A stretch of 64,000 nucleotides of DNA from Acanthaster planci. Lineage: Eukaryota; Echinodermata; Asteroidea; Valvatida; Acanthasteridae. The position numbers and the translations under genes were made by a program. This document shows, piece by piece, positions 48,102 through 60,000 of the stretch (the first letter of the stretch is position 1; each line of letters opens with the position of its first letter). The notes beneath the pieces are model-generated. The model searched no databases, was not told where the DNA came from, and was given only the letters and a program-made list of their open reading frames with translations. The stretch covers positions 715,627 through 779,626 of the forward strand of contig NW_019091482.1 of the NCBI RefSeq assembly GCF_001949145.1. The letters are read 5' to 3'.

Positions 48102-50614
48102 TGTGACTGGACAAGTGAAACGGCTTGTGAGAGGATTTCAGATGAAAATGCCGGCCCTCAGGTGCCGCAAGATGGCTCAGACACTGTAGCATTTGAAGCA
48201 AGATATGGGACGGAGAGAAACCCCCGCCTTTGTGTTGGTCATTGTTTGATCGGAATCTCAGGAATTCTTTACAGACTTCTAGGGGGATGTGTTACGTAAC
48301 AGTAGTCTAGAGTGTGTATAGGAATTGGACAGGTAAGGGGGGGTACCCCTCTGTCCCATATCTTGCCTGGTATACACTGTAGACAGTGAAACAGGGGTGT
48401 GCCTACTCTTTCGATTCTACGGACATCCGCATCATGGCATAAAATAGGTAATACACAGAAGTTCATTCTATTGAGCAATAAGGACTCATTCTGAGGGTCT
48501 ATCATGTCTACAAACCTTGCCAAGAACATTCAACCTTACACATAACACCTACACACTAATCCAAGAGGATGCCTTTACTGCAGGGCCAACACACTCACAT
48601 GTGCACCCTTTAATTAAAGTATAGCTGCAATCGATTTGTTTTGGCACACACCTTCAAAATGCACCTTTGTGTCTCAGTTAACCTTATTTTCAACTTTTGT
48701 TTCACTATTTCAAAGGGTACCTTACGGCCTTTTTTGTCTTTATGCTAATTGGTATTTCCATATTCATAAGCTAATCTGCAACTCATCCCAGGAAGAAGCC
48801 TCAATTTTACATTGGTTTGTACACAAAAAAGTCCTGCATTTTGGTAGGTTTTGCTGGACTAAAGTTTCTTTTCTTTGCTCCTTCATTGTTGTTTGCACAC
48901 ACTGCAATGAGTGACCACCACTGCTTTTGTCAGAAATATTTTCATTAAGTAAATTCTGGGTTTACAATCTGAACTATGCTGTCCAGGAAAGCATGTATAA
49001 GTTTAATTGTTGAAAAAATTGCACTCTTTGGTGCATTTAAACAAATAGAAACGAAAAAGAATTTTCATACATTGAAGAAGAATACAAAGTTGAAGAAAAA
49101 CTGAGGCTGAGAAAAATTCACTGCAGCTACACTTTAACTTAGGCGTGCATGCACTTTGGCAAGGCACAACACCCCATTGTCTTGGAGAGGAATGTAAGGC
49201 ACGCGTACCATCTGCGTGCAAACAGAGTGGCCTCAAATTAAGGCTCCAAATTATAGTCTACACTGTGCAAGTTATGGTTAAGGGAATGCGTGTGTGTGGG
49301 GGGGTGGCCTTGATGGCTACAACAGAATCGCATTCGCCAACAACTTACCACTTAGCTAATCTTGCTGCTGGAGAGAAAAAAAAGCTCACTGTAGATATAC
49401 TCAAACCATGTTTTTTTTCCTGTGATCGCGGCAGGTCTTTTACCAAGATCTGACATCTGCAAACACGTTTAGTTAATAAAAAGACAAAATTAAGTCTGTG
49501 CATAACCTAGAAAACTACAAAAACAGATGCGGCCCAAAGTGTCCAGAATTCTGGGATTACATGTAAGTTACAAGAACTTTTCTCCAATACTAACGCTATC
49601 AATGCACTATGAATGCTTGCCAAAAGAATTTTGCATGGCTAAAAGATAAGCGTGTGGAAAAGACTTCCCAATACAAAAATCCCATTACCTCAAACTGGTA
49701 TCCGTGAAGTGCCAAGCCCGCATTCCAGCTGGTTTAACACATAAAATCTTAAAATCAATGAACATTCATTCCTCACTGAAAATGAAAAAAAAGGGCACTA
49801 ACAATTCAGAAATAAAAACAAAACGACACAAAAAAGTGCGTGCAAAATAAGATGGAATGCTGAATTCAAAGGATGATGTAACAACTGATGTTATGTAATG
49901 TTTCATTTCCACTCGGGGACAAATGTTGAATAACTACCTGTCCATGTTCGTTTCATGATTAAGGCTGCACTAAAAAGCTTTCTCTTGGTGATATACAGTA
50001 CATGTAAGTGGGTATCTTATTGGCACGCCACAGCTGACTTTTTCTTGACTGATACCAAAAGTGAACATCAGATTGTACACACTATTATTGGTTGGCGTAC
50101 AGGAACAGGAAGGTTAAAAACCAAATAAACATTACAAGTGTGTTAGAGAGCTGGAACGTTTCTCAATTATGTACACTGACATCAACAACGCTTCCCTTCT
50201 TTCTCAAGGGAGCTACATTATCTGGAAATACACCGTGGCGTGTTGCTGAAAAGTTATGATATGGCTGTGGTGACGAGGAGCAGAAGGCAATGCCGATTGT
50301 CTGCAGGGCAATCGCCTGCTTATCAAGCGTGGTGTCACTTCGAGAAGTCTGCCGCAAGAGGAACATCCGACCCTTGCGTCCCTGAAGATTTCTGGTGGCG
50401 TCCCCTGTGAGTGCTGGGTTACAGAGAGCTCACTGCAGAGGATCAAATGGCTGCAACTGGCGAACTCCACGGAGATCGGCCTCAACACCCGTGAGCGGGC
50501 CATTTTAAGTCATGATGAGAACACGACTTTCCAGTTTTGTTATTAACGGCTCCTCTGTGACACATGAGGCTCATTGTTACAATTTAAAAAAATACAAAAT
50601 GCAATTCCAGGAAG
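48102..50614 (-). other. spacer and zc3h18 3' UTR/downstream region
   Basis: The part nearest 50614 should be the 3' UTR of zc3h18. 50160-50510 is GC-richer than the rest. No AATAAA is found on the minus strand close to the stop codon, so the transcript end is not located. I see no other gene. Confidence 0.5.
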
Positions 50615-51012
50615 CTATTTGAGTTTGGCCTTCTTCCTGGCAATGGCGTCTTCTACGGCCCGCAGCTGCTTCAACAGTTCTTCCCGGCGAGACACCGTGG
50701 TGCTCTTCTTCGGGGCTGCACTGCCCGATGCTTTAGCAGCACCTGCGGGCTTGCCAGCCCCAGGGGCAGCTGTGGGGGCCTTGGCGCTCCCTCCCATTGT
50801 TACGGCATGGGCTGTTCGAGCCGGCACCTTGGCCGGCGGCTGTCCCTTCAGAGTCCCGGGCGAGGATGGCCGCTTGCGGTCCCCGCTGGCTGGCTTGGGG
50901 GTGGTCTTGCTGGCATGGCTCTGTGCGCCAGTCTTGCGGTTGGCATCTGCTGACGGCACAGTCTTCTTGGTAGCTGTGGGGCTCGCAGATGGCGGCCGGG
51001 TGGTCTTACGCT
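50615..51012 (-). CDS. zc3h18: zc3h18 last exon (C-terminal coiled coil)
   Basis: Acceptor CCGTTCAG (AG at 51014-51013). It starts AG, completing GAG (Glu) with the previous exon, then RKTTRPPSASPTATKK. It ends with VSRREELLKQLRAVEDAIAR followed by KKAKLK and TAG at 50617-50615. The charged helix at the end is the conserved C-terminus of the family. Confidence 0.93.
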
Positions 51013-54000
51013 CTGAACGGTCATAAGTGAAAATGTAGAATTAGTTAACTGTGACCAATATCATACAAATCAAACTAGATGAATCACATTTGAAAACTGT
51101 GGTTGACGAAGAGAAAGCCTGAGCAGAAATAGTGAATAGGTGATAACATATGTAACATACTGTATGATTCTGTAAAAAATGAAAACAGATATATCTGAGA
51201 AATTCATCTCTTCTGTGCCAAGTGTATTCAAAATCATGTGTATGTTTCAAATTTACTTGGTAGTTGAGGTGCAATTTCAGCTATGATGCCACATACAGTA
51301 AAATCTCGATAAGTCGAAGCCTGTTAAGTCGAAACTCCGTTTACCTTGACGTCTTTCTGTATTCCCGACAAAAGAATAAGCCTTTCTGTTCAATACCACT
51401 AAAGCCGCTTATCTCGAAGTTTCGGTAGGCCAATTAAAAAAAAAAACCACTGATGAATAAAAAGTGATGAAAGAACGCTTGCCTTCATTATGAGTCATTA
51501 CTGTCACGCGCATGGCTTTTCTTTGATGAGCCGAGCATATTCACACGGACTGCCATTGTCAGGTCGACAAGCACTGGGTGGGCACCAACCGCAACTGTAA
51601 AGGCCGTATCCAAAACGGGCTTCCACAGCTACGGCTAGGTCTATTGTCTGCACGTCTCCATGCATTTCCAATGGTGCGAATACCAAGACCTAGCTCCGCA
51701 CAAAAGATTTGGATGCAGCCTAAATCAGGCACGAATGATGCGCCCTTAAGAGCTTTGTACATGCATCTCGTGACCCAGCACGGAAACCCTGACGAACTGG
51801 CCCGCGCGCTGCGTTATGCGGCAACAGCCCGCTCAAGCAAAGCAAATGAACGAATTCTCAAGACATCAACACAGGTACCGGTACATAACTTCATTGGTTT
51901 ATTGTTTATTGATGTACCACATAAAAAATGTATTATGATGATGTTTGAGGAAATCTTGCTCAGTAGGGATAGCCTAAAATCCACTTCATGCTCGACTCAG
52001 CTTGCAGGCCAACTGTTGTAAGCCAGTAAAGTTGCATGTGCACTGAAGCATGTAACTTTCAATAACTCGAACGTCGGCTAACTCAAACTTTTCGTCCATT
52101 CCCCTGAGCTTCGACTTATCGAGATTTTACTGTATTACAAGTTTAATGTTACTGTCGAAAAAACCCTATTTTACCCTGTAAATTACCAGAGGGAACCTTC
52201 CTTGAATCCTCAATACAGGTGGGTGCTGCATTCACCCTAACCCCCCAGGCTCTTGCACTAGAGATCATACTGAACCCAACGAACACATACATGTACTTGT
52301 CTGTGTACTTGTACATGCAGGTCACTGTACCAAACCTGATAAACTCCCAACAATATTACTACGCCGGAGTTTGAGTGATATGGTATGGATGGGTGTATGC
52401 AGTATAGCATGACTTGCACTGACGTGGCACCAAACATTACAACATCAAGCACAGTTCAACACTTGGTAGAGCAAGCCAGACACTGCACACATTGCCCCCG
52501 GTGTGTCCCAACTCACACATAATCCAACATCATCTCCCTGGGCCTTTGATACCAAGTCCAACAAAATTCAACAAGTTCATTGGGGATTGTACCAAAATTG
52601 CCCAAACCTAGCAAAACCAGCTGTTGGAGTTTGGTGGACGCCGGGCAGCTAGGGTTAAACCGACATTATTTTCCACTGGTACTTCGGGACACCAGACTCA
52701 GTGGCTGTGTGGATACAGTTCTGAATCAGTGGAGGCACTGTAAACCCGAATGTAGACAGTGGCGGTTTCAGGGAGATCATTTGGAACGTTAAACTTGGCT
52801 GTAAGTGGGGTGTCGGAGCTTGTGGTCTCTGACACAGGGGATGTCACCCCCCAACACTTACCCTTGTCTGCCGAGGTCTTTGACTGGGCAGGGCCGGCCA
52901 AGGTCTTTTTGCCTGCCTGGTTAGGCTGGGGATCGCTTGAACGCTTCTTGGGGTCTGCTGAAGGCTGTTGTGACGTGACGAAAATAATATCGGGTTGGGA
53001 TTTGCAAATTCAATGCCAGCTGAGTAATCATATGTAACAGAACATGCCCTAAAGATGAGAATATTTCACACCAATGTCTTTTATTCCAATTGATTTGATT
53101 TTCCTTTCACAAAAATGGAAAAGTTGAATCCTTAAGACAGACTGCTGCTTACCATTTGATTTGGTCTTGAGACTTATAAATTTCTTGCCAACTGACAGGA
53201 AATTTTCAACTACTACACATTGAAACTCAACAATCAAAATGTTCTAGACGTTTTGCTTACGATTAAGTGTTTTTGTCAGGGGAGGGGGTCTTGGTAACAC
53301 AGTAATGTACATGTACTGGCAGTCTTGAAATACAACTCGATAATATTGGTGCACAACCATGACAACCGTTCCCCAGCAGTGTAAGTGCCAGCAGAGAACT
53401 CTCCATTAATCATACAGTGAAAACCAATACAGGGATTTGGAGAGTGCCCCACACGGAGCCCTCAGCAAATCCTGAACAGGACCTGCACAACTTGTATCAA
53501 GAGAAGGTCAGTTATAAATAACGGAGTTGTCTGTTGAAGCTCTGAAGTTGAACACTGTCAGTGCTGTTGCATCCAACAGAATGACGGCTCATTGGTTTAT
53601 GCCAAAATAGGTACATGTACCTCGCGCCAACGATGCACTGCGAGCATCTCAAGACTCTACTGTATGTTAGCAATTTATTTTGACATGAGATGAGTCTCAT
53701 GCAAGTCTGATTTTTTTTCATACACATTTGTAATTCTACGCATTCATTTGATAGAAAAAAAAACAGGTGGCAAGCATCAAAACTGTAAGAAATCCACTCC
53801 ATGGTAAATCATGGCAATCCATCACACAAACCATCTCATCCATCTGCTGTCTCGTACTGAATGTTACTAATTACTAATTTTTTTTTATGACGAACACCAG
53901 TAAGCTATATCAAACTATCGATTCCAAAATTAGTCCACTTTTGGCACACAAAAAGGTCACATGGACATGCAGTTTTTTTTTCTAACTTATCCCTAATTAC

Positions 54001-57000
54001 GACGAAGCAAGTCTGATGTGACCATATCTGGGTCAATACACCAAGACATGCGTGAATGAATGCAAACATTGACTACTTGGGAGTTGCTTATAAAGAATAG
54101 CATCAAATGGGTGATGAGTTGTTGAGCTTGAAGAAAAACAAAATGGCAACTGAATCACTGAAGGCGGCCTGAGGGAAGCTAAATCACAAAATTGGTAAAT
54201 GTTAGCATTCACGACAACTTCACAGTGTATTTATAAATAAAAACAAAGACCAAACTCTACTTCAATTTCAGCCTTGCCCTGGGGAAACTTGCCCCCAAGA
54301 CAGCTTCTTGTCCACTGGAACAACATCCCAACCACCTGCGCAAGTACACGGCCTGCCTGGCGCTTGTTAAAAGGGAATTCATTACAAGTTGTGCTTGATT
54401 ACATCTAAATGTTACAAGAACATTTAAAGAAACCAAAGTGAGGCACGGAACCAAAAACATTTTGGCACCGCTCCATGTGACATATTGCATTGAGTAAGAT
54501 ACATGTACAGCAGATTCCCATTACAGCCCTCTCAAGGGGACCTAACAGAACTGAGCGTTATAACCGCACGGCGCTATAACCGACTGGACAGACGAACAAG
54601 ATGTGCACAGCACATGTACTTCTATGTACATGTATAGATACATGTATCTACATGTATATGCCATGTAGGCCTATGTGAATTACGTTTACATGTATCGGTA
54701 GATGTAACTACCGTAATATTGGGAATATAAGCCGTGCACAACAGTGCATCCGGTTAACTCAAAGTTTTCGGGACGCCGGTTAAAAAACACGCCACCAAGT
54801 TTCTTAAAAAAAACACCACGGGACCTCGTCCATGCTGCATCACCACACGCGCACAGCATTCACACCACCATGACATCCCGACTGCCACTGCATACCCATT
54901 CATGGACAGCCCAATCACTGACTTCCTAGGATAACCATGTGACCACAGAAAGTAATACGTCATAAGAAAACCCAAGTGAAAACACACCCAACCTGTCACG
55001 TTGAAGACAATTGGCAAAAAGACGAGATTTGCTACATGAAAAAACAAGTACCATTCAAGCGGCTGATTTATATTTATCAGCAGAAAGAAACCTTTAGGTA
55101 ACAAAATACTAGTATCTCAGTATTGATTATTTGTGTGCCAAAATACATCGCATGAATAAATGAAAAGTGGGAAATGATCACTACAATGGCGCCACAGCAG
55201 AGCAAGTTAAGTTTGTTGTAATGACACACACATTTCATGTGCTTTGTGACTTCATGACTTGGGGACTTCTATTTAATAACTCAAAATCCTCGACTTTTTC
55301 AATTTATTCTCCGATGCTGACGAGTGTTTAGATGTAAATGGCAATCTAAACATCCAAGAAAACGTAACTGCACCATATGTGACCCGGGTGCGGCTCACCA
55401 TAGTGAGAACGCTATTTGGGCCTACAGACGGACGGCCCAGTGCGTGTCTGCACTTTGTGTGATTGCTACTATTGGTTTCTCAGAGGACGGCCAATCGCAA
55501 CGGCCTTGCAATGCGCTTTCATATGTGTAGATTTTCAAAGAATCTGACTTTCCAAGGTAAAGAGCAATGTGACCAGAATCATTTCACATGCTGTATATGG
55601 TTCTCGGGCCGAAAATCATCGCATTATATCCCGGCAAGCATTACAAACGGGAGCGCTACAACAACAGAAAAATGTTAAAAGTGAATGGGTGTGCAGTTGG
55701 CAAAATGAAAATTAAGCTTTACATCGGAAAGAGCGTTATATCAGGGAGCACTGCAATGGGAATCTCCTGTGGATTAAGGGAACATGATCAAAAATGGCTT
55801 CTTTCTGAAAAAGGGCTATTTGGCAACACAATTCACATTGCTATGTTATGTTACTCATCATCGTAAACGATATTGATCTGTAATGAACAGTTAATTGATT
55901 ACTTTTCATTTATTCTCTGGTTCCCAAATAACAGGCTGACCTCACTTTCACTTCAAGATGGCAGGCTTGCGAATAAGGTCAAATATGTCGTCCAAATGTC
56001 ATTTTGCTGGGCCAAAATGCCACAGAACACCAGTTACTAATGGGGCGGTACTTCAATTGTCTACAGCATTTTTTCTGAATGAGACAGCCATTGTAAGATA
56101 GTTTAGCCTGGATGGATTGTACAGGAAAGCAGTGTACAAACTTACATGGTTTCCAATATTAAGAGTTCAGCTCTTGATCACAAATATGTTTAAGATATGG
56201 CAGTAAAAAAAGCAACAGAAGGCCATCACCCGTGAAGCTTGATTATCATTTCTGTGAGTTTGATTTACCCAAGCCCACATTTCAAGCTCTTGCCCTCGTC
56301 ATACCCACTCACCTTGCTCAGCAGGGTCAGCTTGATGTCTTTGTGGGCCGTGACCTTCAGGGTGTTGGACCGTGGGGCTGCTGCTACGGGCACAGAGGTG
56401 CTATGCTGCCTGCATGGGCACAGATATAAAATGAAACATGTAAGTCCACGGCAGTATTAAAGGAGAAAAATGATGCTTCGATGCAGCTTTTAATGGCGTT
56501 AGCTGCATTCAAATATTACTGCAATGAGCCTTTTGCAAGTTAAATTCGAATAAAATCTGGTACACCGGGTTATCTGACTGCACATAAATTCCCCAGACTA
56601 AAGACACTGTTGCTACGCCTCGTGATTCGGGGCAAGCTTTTGTATAGCAACCACCATTTCTGGAATGCACTGGTTTCTTTGTGCCCTTCTTATTCATTGA
56701 AAATAGTGTATCAGTGCAAGGCATCTCGTAAGTAACTAAGCAAAAGCTTGCCCGGAATAACGAGATATAGCCACAATGTATTCAGTATGGAGAATTAAAG
56801 TTATGCTCACATAAATTTAAAAAACTCAGTTCAATTTAACACGCAAAAGGCTTTAAGTCCATACCTATCCAGATTCTGTGGTGGAGATAGCATAAGCACC
56901 TATGGCAGCTGCCAGCTACTAGCTTCACCAATTTCTCATAGACTATTTCTTGGCTAAGTTTAGAATGTAAGATGTACTCACAGCTACATATATACAGTGG

Positions 57001-60000
57001 TCAGGCATTCTATGGGATGTCTTTTGTTACTCTTGGCAGTTTCTTGGCCAAATATAGGCTACTGCTGAATCACTCATTTCAGCTTTTTACCTCTGTGCTG
57101 CCGTTGCCGTGCTGGACGACCCTGATGATGCACTGGGCGTGGTCCCTGATGACGACGATGTTCTTGTCTTCTCTTTGTCTTTTTCCCTGGAGGAGGCGGC
57201 TGGCTTGGGTGTGGTCTTCTGCTTGGCCTGCGTGGGAGCCGTCGTTTTGGCTGGTGCCTGCATGGTCTTGCTGCTGGGCTGTTGGGACTTGCTGCTTCGG
57301 CTGGGCGACCGCTTGCTGCTACTGGGAGGTTTAAGCGGAGCCAGTTTGGGCTGGGCCTGTTTGGGCTGGGCCGGTTTGGGCTGGGCTGGTTTGGGCGGGG
57401 CCGGTTTGGGTGGAGCCAGCTTGCCGGCAGGCTTACTGTTCCCAGCAGAGGGCTTGGAGGAAGATGCCCCCTTGTTGGGGGGTGGCTTGCTGGGTGGGGC
57501 TTTGGTCGCAAGTGGGGCCTTGCTGCTAGGTGGGGCCTTGGGAGTTTTGGGCGGGGTTATAGGTGGGGGTTTGGTGTTTCTGTTAGTCGGTGCTGGGGGT
57601 ACTTTACTGGACCGAGCTTGCAGTGCTGGTATGCCAACTGCAAAGATAAACAATGCATCCCCCAAAACCGAAACATTATAGCATCATTTAAAATTAAAAA
57701 ATAAGACTAGCAACATGATAACTATGCTAACATTTCTCAAACAGGTACAAATTGTCGCCACAATCAACATCGCCTTCTGTAAAGCTGTTATTGTTGGCAA
57801 TGATTTTCAGTCTTGTTTACAATTAAACAAATGGAGAAGTGGTTTCAACTGTTTTGAGCATATAAATAGCAGTGTTGTCGTCGAGTACCAAAATCCAAGT
57901 ACCACGTTTATCAAATACATTCAGTGCCAAGCAAATGCTAATTCCCAAGTTTGGACAAAGCACATATTGGCACTCGAGTATGAGCACTCCAACACTGATA
58001 TGCAGTATTACACCTGTACCGACTTTATTCCAATAAATCATAAGATTTGAGATCTAGAGTAGTACAATATAGCCTGTGGGAATTTTTATGTTTGGTCTTT
58101 GGAATAAAATGGTAGTGGAGCAATTCTGTTTGAATGGACAAGGTTTGGGATGATGTTGCTGTTATTATCGCAGCAGTTTTATAAATGGTATAAGGATAAC
58201 TGAAGAGGAATGGAATAGTCGGTTCCTCTCACAAATCCAACCTTTGGGGAGTTTGGTGTTGGGTGGGAGACGCTTCCCGTCAATGCCCTTTATGGCGGCC
58301 GGCCGATGCGGTGACATGTCACTCTCGCTGGAGGAGATGCTTGAGTAGGAGGAGACGGAGCTGACCGAGCGGCTACGGGAGCGTGAGCCGCTACGGCTGC
58401 TGTAGCTAGAGTGGCTGCTGAAGCTGCTGCTGCTGCTGCTGCGGGGCCTGGGCCGGATCTGCCTGCCGGGGGGCTAGGGAGACAAGCCGGGAGAAGACGA
58501 TCCATTTTACAAATATGCATCTCAACTTACGACCAAGGACTGGTCCGGAATTACCTGGCTGTGGCTGGCCACGAAGAATGGTAGCCGCCAGAGGATTCCT
58601 GCGTTTTCCACAGATGCGTGCATTACATCTGGGCTTAGTTAAGTAATTTGGGCATAGCGATAATGCAACAGAAGAAATGGAGGTCAGCTATGAGACACTT
58701 ACCAACCACAAGCAACATCTGGCCGATAGACATACAAGGGTAATTCCAGGAATAAGGGGTCTAAAAGTGTGACATTTTTGTGTCCCTGTTACATCTGACC
58801 TTTGTTATTTGACACGGAAATATCACCGGAATTGATTTCAAACTAATACTATTTGTTTGGCAGGTGATTTTCATTAATTCATCACTCTTGGCAATTAGAA
58901 AATGAGTTCTGAACTTACAAAATCATATGTCAGATGTGACAGGGACACAAAAAAATGGAGCCCTCATTTCTGGAATTACCCATAACACAATGGCATCAAT
59001 CTTTGCTAGCACGTGTTCTTTCCTAAGGCAGTGAGGTTGGACATGATCCATTGAGCCCCGATAGGAAACTGCACATGTAACCAAAGCATGACGTTAGTAA
59101 GTTCTCTTACCATTCTCCTCAAGTCTGGAGATCTCCTATTCCCAACAGCTTTCTTGTCAGAGGAAGCAACAGCCGTTGGTCTCTTCTGCTGTATGGGTGA
59201 CCTGACAGAGAGCAAACAGCCAAACCAGATTTTCTTAAATGGGCAATATATTTATGAAACAGTGCACTGGATGGGGCTGCAGTTAGCGAGGAATTGGTCT
59301 TATTCAAAGGTCCGCCATATTGAATTGAAAGCGAGGTTAACTTTTTTATTTTGGCACTTGAGAATAAAACTGAAAAGTACTGAAGTTAAACTTCATTACA
59401 AATTTAATGCCATTTATGTTGATGAAGCGTTTAAAATTTGTGATTATTTTTATCTAAATTTTTTAAACCCCATTGGAAAAAAAAAGTGAAAGTGAGGCAT
59501 GGAGCCCAACATAGTCTGGCACCACCCAATTCAACAGATTACACTGAATTAGATAGATTCATGGAACGCAGTCAAAAATGGCTTCCCCGTGAAGGGGGGT
59601 CCATTTTCTATGGGAGAAGATGGCCACTTCAAAATTCTCAACTGTGCAGGAATTCAGTGCCACATTCCTTGAGCTTGACTTGCCTGAGACACAACTTCAT
59701 CAATGCCCTGAATAGATTCTGAACAAGTTGGAAGTGGTTGTGCTAGGGTAGACATTGAACATGACTGCGGCTTTGAGCATGAACAAATTAAGAGGAACAT
59801 GGTCCCACACACAAATGTGAAGTGGTCGTTTCTGTTCAAAATATTAAGCAGTCAATATTTCAAACATGTAATGTCTCCTAGCAATTATCGGTGCAGCAGA
59901 GTTGATTTATTCAAATAATATCCAACAAGCTTATGATTATTTGAAACAAGGTAAGAGCACAGAAAAATTGTTCTAGAACCAAATCCACACAAATTTCCTG

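Noticed and set aside
47684-48201. Open frames across the second N run
   Set aside because: Same artefact.
50574-51026. Plus-strand open frame of 150 codons
   Set aside because: Antisense shadow of the last zc3h18 exon, whose minus-strand frame matches the known C-terminus.
51578-52021. 147-codon open frame within the pogo-like element
   Set aside because: No transposase motif or helix-turn-helix could be seen. It may be chance, so it is not annotated as a gene.
57109-57704. Plus-strand open frames of 140-190 codons
   Set aside because: They are antisense to the zc3h18 Lys/Pro exon. Their Gly/Leu-rich content is the complement of Pro/Lys codons.
57715-58050. 111-codon frame in a zc3h18 intron
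   Set aside because: AT-rich composition and no similarity. The flanking exons splice cleanly past it.
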